Source: Lutispora sp003527145
GTDB taxonomy: Bacteria > Bacillota > Clostridia > Lutisporales > Lutisporaceae
Length of the DNA stretch: 64,000 bases
Assembly (NCBI GenBank): GCA_029983695.1
Contig: JASBZB010000002.1
Location: 127,816-191,815 of the forward strand
Direction of reading: 5' to 3'
Every line of letters begins with the position of its first letter. Positions within the stretch are counted from its first letter, which is position 1. Under the pieces are notes generated by a model, which was not told where the DNA came from, ran no database searches, and saw only the letters and a program-made list of their open reading frames with translations. The translations under genes were made by a program, and so were the position numbers. Below, piece after piece: positions 52,980-62,400 of the stretch.

Positions 52980-53774
52980 CTAAAACAATTCATCCAGTAA
53001 AATATAATATTTTATCTTCTCCCAATCAGGCTCAATCCCCAGTAAGTCAAAAAATAGCTTAACATACTTTTCCTCTCCAATATCCTCTCTAATAGACCTG
53101 ATGCAGAAAGCAATATCATACCACCTGTCCGCCTTACCGCTTCTCCCAAGATCAATAAAGCCGCTTATCTTGCCATTTTTCACTAATATGTTGCTGTCTC
53201 CCAGATCGCCGTGGGAAAAGACTAATTCCTCTTTGGGCTTTTCCATCTTCAAAAAATTATGCAGCTCGCGCGGATCTTTAAATGGTGTGTCTTCTTCCCA
53301 GTTTTCCCAATCCACATCAGCCAAATTGTTGTTCAGCAAATAATCCAGCTCGGCCAAGCGCCTGTCTATATTATTATTAAATGGACAATCAGATATGTCG
53401 ATGGATTTAAAGAGCCTGATACACTCAGCATACAGTTCGATAATCTTTTCAGGGTTTTGTTCAGCTTCATACTCCTCTGGGCATATGAAACCATCGGCCT
53501 CGCTCATGAGCAGATTGTTCCAGCCATCATGCTGTTCAAAGTACAGAACCTTTGGGACAGGCAGCTTTCCTTCCAGCCATAGCATCATGTCCTTTTCCCG
53601 TTCCACATCATATGTGGTTCCTTTATACCGGCTGTCCGTCATTTTTAAATATAAGCTTTCATTTTCTCCGACCAATTTATATACTTTGGCAGGAGACATT
53701 CCTTCCGTATCTTTTACACATCGGTATTCTTTAATCAGTTTTTTCAATTCCGGTGATATTCCCAGTATAGCCAT
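52980..53774 (-). CDS. aph(3')-III-like: Aminoglycoside 3'-phosphotransferase, APH(3')-III-like
   Basis: 264 residues, same length as APH(3')-IIIa. From memory the sequence follows that enzyme almost throughout: ISPELKKLIKEYRCVKDTEG, SLYLKMTDSRYKGTTYDVER, catalytic loop VFSHGDLGDSNILV and metal-binding GFIDLGRSGKADRWYD, ending KYYILLDELF. It phosphorylates the 3' hydroxyl of kanamycin- and neomycin-type drugs. Starts 20 bases after ant(6), so both are one operon. The sat4 gene that separates the two in enterococcal and staphylococcal clusters is missing, and no insertion sequence is near. Identity was not computed. Confidence 0.93.
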   Translation of the reverse strand: MAILGISPELKKLIKEYRCVKDTEGMSPAKVYKLVGENESLYLKMTDSRYKGTTYDVEREKDMMLWLEGKLPVPKVLYFEQHDGWNNLLMSEADGFICPEEYEAEQNPEKIIELYAECIRLFKSIDISDCPFNNNIDRRLAELDYLLNNNLADVDWENWEEDTPFKDPRELHNFLKMEKPKEELVFSHGDLGDSNILVKNGKISGFIDLGRSGKADRWYDIAFCIRSIREDIGEEKYVKLFFDLLGIEPDWEKIKYYILLDELF

Positions 53775-53794
53775 TTATATTTTCCTTCCTTATA

Positions 53795-54646
53795 TTAGTT
53801 TGCATATTTTTTATACATGTCCAGGGTATATTTTGTTATATTTTCATCATATTCCGGGTAGGCATAATGAAGCCTTTCTGCTACCTCACCGGATACCTCC
53901 CTGAACAATTGATGGCTTAGAAATAATGCTTCCCATACATTTTCATAGGAATCCATCCGATAGGTAGACAAAAGTCTCTTCCACAAATCCTCGGATATGT
54001 ACCTGTCAATAAACTTATAGTTCTTGCCTACACTTAATTTGAACCCGGTTTCGATCCCTACCTTCCACGATATCATTCTCAGCAGCTCATAACGAACAAT
54101 CTGGTTTAGATGGTCAATGGCAAACAAAATTTCCTTACGGCACAGGCCCTTGACTACATAGGGGGTTACATCCCAGAATTCATTGCAGCAGTCGTCGTAT
54201 TCCCTGGCGCTGGGTTTTCTTATATGATAATCAATATCCGTTGGAATCACATCCCGGTGAATCCTCCCGTCCTTGTCCAGAATAACCTTTATCAGCTTGT
54301 CGCCGTTCAGGTAATCCTCCAGTTCTTCCAGAGGTAGTAAGGTAAGGTCAATTTTATTATAATCGTCAAAATACATGATATAGGAGTATCCGCTTTCTTC
54401 TGCCGGGAATAGTTCCATATCCTCCGGTTTTTGCATCATTATAATATTCCCGAAGCTTTTAAGCCATTCATCGTTTGAAATAAAAGCTTCCATATCTGTT
54501 ACAAAGTATGTGACATCGTAGTCCTGGAATTCGTCATTAGGAATATTAATGTTGGTACGTGATCCTTCTATTGTCATGATCCTGATACGGCTGTCCTGCC
54601 GTGCTATATCAAGTATCAAATCCATCATTTCCTGCTCAGTCCTCAT
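53795..54646 (-). CDS. ant(6)-like: Aminoglycoside 6-adenylyltransferase, ANT(6) family
   Basis: 283 residues from ATG 54646 with GGAGGG upstream (the open frame continues further 5' into an APH remnant). N-terminal nucleotidyltransferase signature IEGSRTNINIPNDEFQDYDV with the catalytic Asp pair, then EYDDCCNEFWDVTPYVVKGL and the C-terminal helical domain ending LDMYKKY. It adenylates streptomycin at position 6. First gene of the ant(6)-aph(3') unit. A second, fragmentary ANT(6) lies at 26173-26275. Confidence 0.92.
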   Translation of the reverse strand: MRTEQEMMDLILDIARQDSRIRIMTIEGSRTNINIPNDEFQDYDVTYFVTDMEAFISNDEWLKSFGNIIMMQKPEDMELFPAEESGYSYIMYFDDYNKIDLTLLPLEELEDYLNGDKLIKVILDKDGRIHRDVIPTDIDYHIRKPSAREYDDCCNEFWDVTPYVVKGLCRKEILFAIDHLNQIVRYELLRMISWKVGIETGFKLSVGKNYKFIDRYISEDLWKRLLSTYRMDSYENVWEALFLSHQLFREVSGEVAERLHYAYPEYDENITKYTLDMYKKYAN

Positions 54647-54699
54647 AAAGCCCTCCAATTTTATTAATATGTGCGTTGAAGTTTCTTTTATATATTGAC

Positions 54700-55020
54700 T
54701 ATATAATACCTTAACAATAAATAAAATTCTATTTATTAATATAAGCTCTATAAAGTCTTCGCCATAGCCCATGGGACAAATCAGTGAGGCGATGTCGATA
54801 GCAGGGTCATCAACGGATGTCTGTCCAAAGTCAATGATCCCGCTGACTCTTTTTTTCTCTGCATCAAAAATAATATTGGATGATCCCAGATCTCCATGGA
54901 TGATTACCGGCTCATATCGGAAATTTTCTCTGTCAGTTTGTCGATGTTGTCATATTTTCGGAAGGTAGCCAAAAACGGATTTTCAATGTCTAAGCTGTTT
55001 TCCAGTTCGTCCCGCTCTTT
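54700..55020 (-). pseudogene. Remnant of an aminoglycoside/macrolide phosphotransferase-type gene, frameshifted
   Basis: Frame from about 55020 reads ENPFLATFRKYDNIDKLTEK; after a frameshift near 54915 it continues RYEPVIIHGDLGSSNIIFDA and VSGIIDFGQTSVDDPAIDIA, the catalytic loop (HGDLGSSN) and metal-binding IDFG of the APH superfamily. The N-terminal third and the C-terminus are missing. Its frame runs uninterrupted into ant(6). Confidence 0.75.
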
Positions 55021-55326
55021 TTCTTTTGCAGAAATCAATTCACTCAGCCGCACAGATTGACTCTTTTTAAGCGGAGTCAAGTTGATTTGGGAAACGATAG
55101 CGGAATAGCTAACCGCAAGGTGTACTTGTTGCCTGATTGCGTACAATATAGCCGCTCCATTCATCATGTTTGCAAATTGCTTCCCGGGTAACAGGTTGAT
55201 GAATGGAGAAAAGCGGCTTTGGTTTTCGTTCTTCAAAACCGCCGTTTGGCTACTACTTTTTAATTACATAACTATCGGCCAATCGCCACAATACGGCTCA
55301 TAATTGTTCGTTTGTTTTCCAAATAT

Positions 55327-57645
55327 TTACCTCTGGCCGCCTAAATACTGTTTTAGATGAACACTTGTAACGGATTGTTTACAATTAAGCAGCTCTTGCG
55401 GTGTTCCCTCAAACATAATTTTGCCGCCCTGTTCTCCGGCTCCGGGGCCTAAATCAATTACCCAGTCCGCATGACAAATCATCTCTAAATTGTGTTCAAT
55501 TACAATTAGTGTACAGCCATGATTTAATAATTCTTCAAACACTGCTAACAGTGTTTCTATATCAGAAAAATGCAGCCCTGTTGTTGGTTCGTCAAACACA
55601 TATATTTTTCCCGGCTGTCCTAATTCAGTGGCTAATTTTAACCGTTGCAGTTCTCCACCAGATAATGTGGTAAGAGATTGCCCTAAACTCAAGTATCCTA
55701 AACCAACTTTTTTCAGTTGGCTTAAGCTGTCGGTTATTTGCGGTTCCATGAAAAATCTTACCGCTTCATCAACATCCATATCAAGCACATCGCTAATGCT
55801 TTTTCCGTGCCACAAATATTTCAGCACTTGTTTAATAAAGCGTTTCCCACCACAAACCTCGCATACATCTGTCACACTTTCCATAAAGGCCAAGTCAAGC
55901 TCGACTAAACCAAGCCCCTTACAATTCGGACAGGCTCCCTTTGAATTGAAGCTGAAACATGCATCGCTCACACTATTCTTACGCGCAAACAAATTTCTTA
56001 TATCATCAAAGATGCCGGTGAAAGTAGCAATGTTGGAACGACGGTTAGTTGTAATCGGTTTTTGATTGATAACGACACATTCGGGATAGTGCTGCGGAAG
56101 TATTCTATCAAACAAAGTGCTTTTCCCAGAACCAGCAACACCGGTCACCATTGTTAATATACCTTTTGGTATCTGTACATTTACATTGTGAATGTTGAAC
56201 ATAGAAGCATTGCTGATTTCAAGCCAGTCGCTCGGTTTTTTGTAATTGCTCTTAATACTATGCTTTTGCAGCATGTATCTTGAGGTCAGGGTGGGGGTCG
56301 CGTAAAAAGCGTTCATATCCCCTTGAAACATAACTCGCCCACCGTTTTTTCCCGAATAAGGCCCTATTTCAATTATGTTGTCCGCAATTTGAATAACGTC
56401 TGGGTCGTGTTCTACAATCAGAATAGTGTTGCCCTTATCCCTTAGCTTGAAAAATAGTTGGTTAATTTTATAAATATCAGCCGGATGCAGACCCACGCTC
56501 GGTTCATCAAAAATATAAATAAGTCCATTCAGGCTGCTTCCAAGTTGTCGTATCATTTTGATACGCTGTGATTCGCCCCCCGACAAAGTTGAAGTGGCAC
56601 GATTCAGCGTTAAATATCCAAGACCAACACTTTCTGCAAAGGCAAGCTGCTGTAAAATAGCCTGTGTCACAGTATCAACTTGATTGACTTTTATAGCCTC
56701 AATAAAAGCGATTAGTTCCGTAATTGACATATTGGCGCAATCCGTAATATTTTTCCCGTTGATTTTGCAACTGGATACTTTAGGATTCAGCCGGCTGCCG
56801 GAACAGGCCGGGCAAACTTTTTCCATCACAACCCGGTTAATATCTGCTTGATATAGCTTTGCGTCACGGCAGCTTTTTGACAAGTACGTTCTTTTAATAC
56901 GCGGTATCACACCCTCGTATTTTGAGGTAGGAGGCCATTCGCTTGTCGGATTTTTAGGTTTGAACCCGGATTTATAAAGCAAGGTGTCAAGTTCATCAGG
57001 CGTATAGTCTTTCAGCTTTTTATCATTGTCAAAAAGTCCTGTGTGTATATAGCGTTTCCATCGGACGCCGCCGGGATAAAAAGTAGGAAAACGGATAGCC
57101 CCCTCATTAAGGGATTTCTCTTTATCCAATAATTTGTCAATATCAAAATCCTGCACAACTCCAAGCCCTTGACATCCTTTGCACATCCCCTGCGGATTAT
57201 TGAACGAAAATACATCAGAGTATCCAACAAATGGAGTGCCGATTCTTGAAAACAAAAGCCTCAGCAAGCTATAAATATCTGTAACCGTGCCAACAGTAGA
57301 ACGATTGTTGTCACCAAGTCTTTTTTGATTGATGATAATGGAAACAGACAGGTTTTGTATATACTCCACATTGGGCTTTCCATAGTGAGGCAGGCGATTC
57401 CTGATAAAACTGGAGTAGGTTTCATTTAATTGCCTTTGTGATTCCGCTGCAATAGTATCGAACACCAATGCGGATTTTCCAGAGCCGGAAACACCGACAA
57501 CGGAAGTTATCTTGCTCTTGGGTATGGATACGCTCACATTTTTTAAATTTTTTTCTTTTGCTCCGCTTATAATTATTTCATTAGTAATGATAATACTTAC
57601 CTCCAATCTTGATATGTTCTCATTCTTATTGTATAATAAAACCAT
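55327..57645 (-). CDS. UvrA-like twin-ABC protein (UvrA2/drug-resistance type)
   Basis: About 750-770 residues, shorter than housekeeping UvrA. Two ATPase halves: Walker A VGVSGSGKSALVFDTI and VTGVAGSGKSTLFDRI; signatures TLSGGESQRIKMIRQL and TLSGGELQRLKLATEL; Walker B IFDEPSVGLHP and VFDEPTTGLHF; zinc-binding Cys sets CKGCQGLGV, CPACSGSRL and CPNCKGLGL/CEVCGGKRF. ATG 57645 is the nearest standard start but lies inside the operator. A perfect GGAGG at 57604-57600 instead points to ATT 57594, which also fits where relatives begin (IIITNEIIISGAKEKNL). Probably protects against DNA-binding drugs. Confidence 0.88.
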   Translation of the reverse strand: MVLLYNKNENISRLEVSIIITNEIIISGAKEKNLKNVSVSIPKSKITSVVGVSGSGKSALVFDTIAAESQRQLNETYSSFIRNRLPHYGKPNVEYIQNLSVSIIINQKRLGDNNRSTVGTVTDIYSLLRLLFSRIGTPFVGYSDVFSFNNPQGMCKGCQGLGVVQDFDIDKLLDKEKSLNEGAIRFPTFYPGGVRWKRYIHTGLFDNDKKLKDYTPDELDTLLYKSGFKPKNPTSEWPPTSKYEGVIPRIKRTYLSKSCRDAKLYQADINRVVMEKVCPACSGSRLNPKVSSCKINGKNITDCANMSITELIAFIEAIKVNQVDTVTQAILQQLAFAESVGLGYLTLNRATSTLSGGESQRIKMIRQLGSSLNGLIYIFDEPSVGLHPADIYKINQLFFKLRDKGNTILIVEHDPDVIQIADNIIEIGPYSGKNGGRVMFQGDMNAFYATPTLTSRYMLQKHSIKSNYKKPSDWLEISNASMFNIHNVNVQIPKGILTMVTGVAGSGKSTLFDRILPQHYPECVVINQKPITTNRRSNIATFTGIFDDIRNLFARKNSVSDACFSFNSKGACPNCKGLGLVELDLAFMESVTDVCEVCGGKRFIKQVLKYLWHGKSISDVLDMDVDEAVRFFMEPQITDSLSQLKKVGLGYLSLGQSLTTLSGGELQRLKLATELGQPGKIYVFDEPTTGLHFSDIETLLAVFEELLNHGCTLIVIEHNLEMICHADWVIDLGPGAGEQGGKIMFEGTPQELLNCKQSVTSVHLKQYLGGQR

Positions 57646-57666
57646 GACAATACTTGTCATGGTTTT
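57638..57666. promoter_or_regulatory. Divergent operator between uvrA-like and WYL regulator genes
   Basis: Perfect 12-5-12 inverted repeat: AAAACCATGACA (57638-57649) and TGTCATGGTTTT (57655-57666). It lies 18 bases before the regulator's ATG and overlaps the uvrA-like promoter region (TATACAAT on the minus strand). Confidence 0.82.
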
Positions 57667-57684
57667 GCAAAGAGGGTAAGAAAA

Positions 57685-58623
57685 ATGAGTAAAACTACAA
57701 AGCTGTTTGATTTGCTGCTTTATGTGAATACAAAACGAAGCTTTACGGCAAACGACGTTGCCCAAGAGTTTGGTATTTCCGTTAGAACAGCACATAGATA
57801 TTTGCTGGAATTAGGAGAAATGGGTGTGCCGCTATACACAGAGCCGGGGAGAAATGGCGGGTATCGGATTTTATCCAGCCGGGTGTTACCTCCCATCATT
57901 TTTAACGAAGACGAAGCACTCGCAATCTTTTTTTCATTTCAATCTTTGAAATACTTCAAGTCCTTACCTTTTGAAGTGGATATTGAATCTGCATCCAGAA
58001 AGCTATTAGCGCGATTGCCCGAAGATGTAAAAAAGCATGTGGACAATTTAGAAACCACATTGTTATTTTGGAACCATAAGCGAGATATAGAAACACCTTT
58101 ACTAAAAAACGCCATTAAAAAAGCAGCCGACAAATCAATAATTGAAATCAAATATCAATCAAAGCAACAACTCACTACCAGAACGGTAGCCCCCATCGGC
58201 GTATATACAAACAACGGAATATGGTACATGCCCGCTTACGACTATCAAAATAAAGGAGTACGCTTATTTAGGGTCGATAGAATTTTAGAAATCACCGATT
58301 CAAAAAAGGAATATCCTTTCCCCGACACAACCTTGGAAGACATATTATATTCATATAAAATAACGGAACCAGTTCACTTATATGTGAAGCTGTCCGATAA
58401 AGGAATGATTTCTTGTAAGGATAATCCGTATTTTGAAACGAGTGTTTGTGTTAATACTGATGGTAAAGGTGGATTTATTGAACAAACAATTGACCAAAGG
58501 GACTTAGATTATGTCAGTCGCTTTTTTATGGGCTTGGGTGTAGATGCGGAGGTTATTGAGCCTTTAGAAATACGCAAAAGCATTTACAGTATGGCGCGAG
58601 ATATACAAGAACAATATAAATAA
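57685..58623 (+). CDS. HTH_11-WYL transcriptional regulator
   Basis: 312 residues. HTH SFTANDVAQEFGISVRTAHRYL (about 18-39), WYL domain with TRTVAPIGVYTNNGIWYMPAYD (about 165-186; the WYL motif reads WYM) and a C-terminal WCX extension. Divergent from the UvrA-like gene across a long dyad, so it most likely controls that gene and itself, possibly in response to DNA damage-derived nucleic acid as proposed for WYL domains. Confidence 0.92.
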   Translation: MSKTTKLFDLLLYVNTKRSFTANDVAQEFGISVRTAHRYLLELGEMGVPLYTEPGRNGGYRILSSRVLPPIIFNEDEALAIFFSFQSLKYFKSLPFEVDIESASRKLLARLPEDVKKHVDNLETTLLFWNHKRDIETPLLKNAIKKAADKSIIEIKYQSKQQLTTRTVAPIGVYTNNGIWYMPAYDYQNKGVRLFRVDRILEITDSKKEYPFPDTTLEDILYSYKITEPVHLYVKLSDKGMISCKDNPYFETSVCVNTDGKGGFIEQTIDQRDLDYVSRFFMGLGVDAEVIEPLEIRKSIYSMARDIQEQYK

Positions 58624-58697
58624 ACAATAGATTAGCATGTATGATCTGTGTCAATATACTTTCTGTTTTATTAGGTATATAATTCTCTTCAGCTCTA

Positions 58698-58902
58698 TTA
58701 TTCCGCAAAGCGTAACAAAATGTCCTCGACTGATTGTTCGGGGGACTGTTCCGAGGTATCCAGCCAAAAGCCGATTTTCGGAGTCTCCTTCATAAAATCC
58801 GCATATAAAGCCTCTATCGTAAAGCTAGTATAACCGGCCTTTCCCCGCATCTTTTCACGCTTTTTTACAGTCTCCGCATTCGGGCAGAGTACTATTGTTC
58901 AT
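58698..58902 (-). pseudogene. C-terminal remnant of a P-loop kinase-like gene
   Basis: An open stretch without start reads TIVLCPNAETVKKREKMRGK and then AGYTSFTIEALYADFMKETP, GFWLDTSEQSPEQSVEDILL, ending at 58698. This is the lid and C-terminal end of an AAA/chloramphenicol-phosphotransferase-like nucleoside kinase family. The P-loop half is absent. Confidence 0.55.
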
Positions 58903-58984
58903 TGTTCCTTATTATTAGAAAATCTCACATAAACCGTCGAGATATTATTCAAGTCGTGGCAACTATAGCAAATGAAATAGCCTC

Positions 58985-59262
58985 GAACAAGGAAAGATTC
59001 CCAAAGAAACTGTTTTTAATACGCGTTTCAGCGAGTTTTTTAAACTTTATGATATCAATGTTGATGGTAGGGAGATAGAAAAAATATATGTGGAGTCCAT
59101 AATACATCGATAATCATGGTAGGCGATAGTCCTACTTCTGATATACAGGGAGCCGTTAATGCAGAAATTGATTCCTGTTTCTATCAACATAACAAAAGCG
59201 TTATATGTACCTATGCGAAATACACCATCCGTGACATTTCCGAACTCTTGGATATAGTTTAG
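58985..59262 (+). pseudogene. Decayed HAD hydrolase (YjjG-type nucleotidase), middle deleted
   Basis: First part reads GKIPKETVFNTRFSEFFKLY and DINVDGREIEKIY, the cap region of YjjG-like nucleotidases; after a junction with frameshift near 59110 it continues IMVGDSPTSDIQGAVNAEID and YTIRDISELLDIV-stop, the C-terminal HAD motif IV and tail. The nucleophile motif I and about 100 central residues are missing. Confidence 0.75.
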
Positions 59263-59394
59263 CTGATTTGAATAAGAAATGATTGTAACACAATTAAAAT
59301 ACTTCTTAATCCAAAGGCCCTCAGGGTTATTGTGAAAGACATGCTTTCTCCAGGTAACGTGTCCCTGTAGAATAAGATTATGCAATAACTCCGA

Positions 59395-59428
59395 AAGCCA
59401 GCATGGCAATCCCTGCCCATGCTGGCTT
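59395..59428 (-). terminator. Terminator after the giant SLH protein gene
   Basis: Arms AAGCCAGCATGG and CCATGCTGGCTT, 24 bases past the stop at 59452. Confidence 0.85.
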
Positions 59429-59451
59429 CAGTGATGAATTATAGAAAGCAG

Positions 59452-62400
59452 CTATTTATATTCAGATAGTAAGTTATACAGCATCTGTGCCATTTCTGCC
59501 CTGGTAGTTGTATCTATCGGGAAGAGTTTGCCTCCGTTTCCTTTGATGATTCCGGTTTCAACCAGCAATGCTGTAGCCTCCTTAGCCCAGGATGCAATGT
59601 TCTCTGCATCACTGAAGGATGATAGCGGTTTGCCGGCTGTTCCTTCCGGCAGCCTTCCAATAGCTCTCAATGCATTGTACAGAAGGGCTAACATTTCCTG
59701 ACGAGTGATCTCCCTGTCCGGTGCAAAATTATTGTCTCCAACACCGTTGGATATGCTTAAGTGTTTTGCAGCCGCCAGATAGCCAGTATACCAGGTGTTA
59801 CCTGCGTCTGAAAAATTGTCTTTAGAATCTGCATCGGAGGATATATCGTATGCTCTCATCATCATGACGATGAACTGACCTCTGGTCAGCTTTGCTTCCG
59901 GACTGAAATTGCCGCCTCCCGTGCCTGTGGTGATGTTTCTCGCTGCGATAAAACTCACCGCTTTGTCATACCAGGCACCCGCCATCACATCATTGAAGCT
60001 CACCTTGTTATAGCCCACTGCATAATAGCTGAAATGAGCGGTTGTGAAGGTTACAGTCCCTGTAGCAGGGTCATAATGACCGTTAGGCACGGAAACCACC
60101 TTGCCAGCGCCGTCGATATACCAAATGATGATGCTTTCAGAGTGAGCAAGCTCTTCTGCTGTCGGTGTATAAGGAATGGATACCGTTACCGGTGCGGCCG
60201 GATTGTTCCAGCCGGTCTGTTGTCCATCCATGGTTAGTATAAGCTGAATCAGCGGATGTTTGCCTATAGCGGCCTTAGTATCATCAGGGAGCTTAGATTT
60301 GTCACCGACAGCGATTGTGATATTTGCAGTTCTTCCTCCCTGGTATGACATCCCTGACAGCATTCCTGATGGAATAGTAATACTCCCTATACCGGTATTT
60401 AGTGTCAGCGAAGCCTTACCGTACCTACCGTTCAATGAATCTGCAGGTATTTCAAGAGTATAGGCACTCACATTTGGAATTACAGGAATGTTAATTACAA
60501 CGCTTTCGTCGCCGGAAAAGATATCTGCAGCGTGGCCTGCCAAGTTTATTCTTGCCCCGTCAGGGCCAATGCGGATGTTAATAATCCGTTGACTTCTGCC
60601 AATGAATATACTGATCCTGCTATTATTATCTCCATCCCCGCTATCTTCTTCCTTTCTGATGCTATCTTCGTCCTCTTCTCCTTCACCGCTAGGCTTATCA
60701 TTTCCTCCACCACCAGGCCCATCATCTCCTTCACTTGCGTCGCCTGTGGTGAATACCAGCACATAATCCTCATACAGTACTTCTCCGTTGTCATTTTGCA
60801 CTGCTCCTCTGGGTACTTCGAGAGAGTAAGTGGTGTTTTCACTAAGGCTTCCGTTATAATCCAAAGTCAGGAACTCCCCTTCTATGGCTGCGTTAACAGG
60901 AATCATCCTGTCTTCAGGTCCAGACAGGGAAATGTCTGAAAAATTGTTCCCCTTGAGCATCTTCTGGTTGAACTTCAATCGGATATCGGTGTCCAATGCC
61001 GTATTTTCCATGAACTCTCCAGGATATGCAGAGATGATCTCCGGATTAGTTAGAACCGTCCTAAAACTAAGACTGAAGTCGCTCTTCATGGAATGTCCAT
61101 AGGCATCACCCAGAGCATCGGCGGGTATGATCAGGGTATATTCGGTCCCATTGTCCAGAACATGCTGTGGTGTTATGGTTAAGGTATTTCCCTGAATCAC
61201 TTTATTTACTGCAATTTCATTTAGGTCTTCATCCATCAGCCTTATGCGGTCATATCCTGCATCTTGTGCAATATTCATGTTAAATGCGATGCTCAAGGCA
61301 CTGGACGGAGCAACATGCTTGTCACCCGGGCCTGGGTTTACCTTGTCTACAGTAATCGCTGCCGGTTCCAAAGAAAAGCTGCGGGTATTGTTCTCGGTGA
61401 AATCCTCCTTTACCCCTTCCGGCGGGTTGACACGAATACGCAGGTTGATTTGTCCCTTTCCATCCCTTGCCAGCCCCGCTGAAGATACCATAGTTGTCAA
61501 AACGGTCTGCTGCCCCGGTTCCATGAGTTTAAGTGGTGAAGTCTTCAATATCTGGTCATCGTTAACATTTTCCATCACCACCGTGGCTCCCTCCAGTATC
61601 TTGCCTCCACTGTTTGCGATGGTTGCCGTCACCAAATAATCATCCTGCGCCATGTTTTCACAGATCAGACCCGTAATGGAAAGATCCGCAGTTGAAAATT
61701 CTAAATTGAGGGTATTATTATCGGTATTTATCTCCTGTACACCTTCGCCGGGCTGAACCACTGCATATAAATCATATGCATCTTTTTCTTCCGGGCCAAC
61801 CAGCCACGCTATCTCCACCTCTTCGTATGAGCGTGCAGGTATAAGCCTCCAAGGTGCCTCACCGATGAGTTCTCCTCCGTCATCAGGATCTCCATCATAG
61901 ATGCAGATCCTTGCATTCTCCGCAAAATCCCCTTCATTCCGAAGGGTCGCATATACCGTTGTCACCGTACCGGACAACGGGAATTCTGTCGACAGGAAGA
62001 TGCCATCTTTCTCCGAAAGTGCTACATCATGCACCGGTGTATAAGTCAGCAGCTTCATGTCCACTTTGTTGCTGACATTAGGTTGTTCAACCAACTGCTC
62101 AGCACCGTCAATCATTACCGGCACTGCTTCGGTAATGATATCTGCCTGTGAAAAAGCTACATTCAACTTTCCATCCTCTGTAAACAACGCGCTGATGGCA
62201 TCAGCATACTTGTTCCCGGCTTCTAGTGAAACTCCATCACCCCATCGCCCATTGTCCAAATCGTAGAAGGATGTTGAAATGCCCACTGCTTTATCTTCGC
62301 CAGGCTGCATGTACACCAGCGAAATCAGCGGTCTTGTACCTGATTTAGCGGCAAGCTGATAATCACCTTGAATGTTTTTCAGTCGTTCCTCTGCTTTTGT

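Noticed and set aside
53795..54772. Longer ant(6) protein starting at 54772
   Set aside because: The extra 42 residues come from the upstream APH remnant; the ATG at 54646 has a proper RBS and gives the family length.
54904..55236. A 110-residue ORF starting at 55236 as an independent gene or transposase
   Set aside because: Its C-terminal part belongs to a frameshifted APH-type remnant; the N-terminal part matches no transposase motif I know.
59047..59409. Minus-strand 120-residue ORF
   Set aside because: It lies antisense to the YjjG-like remnant and has no RBS or recognisable features.
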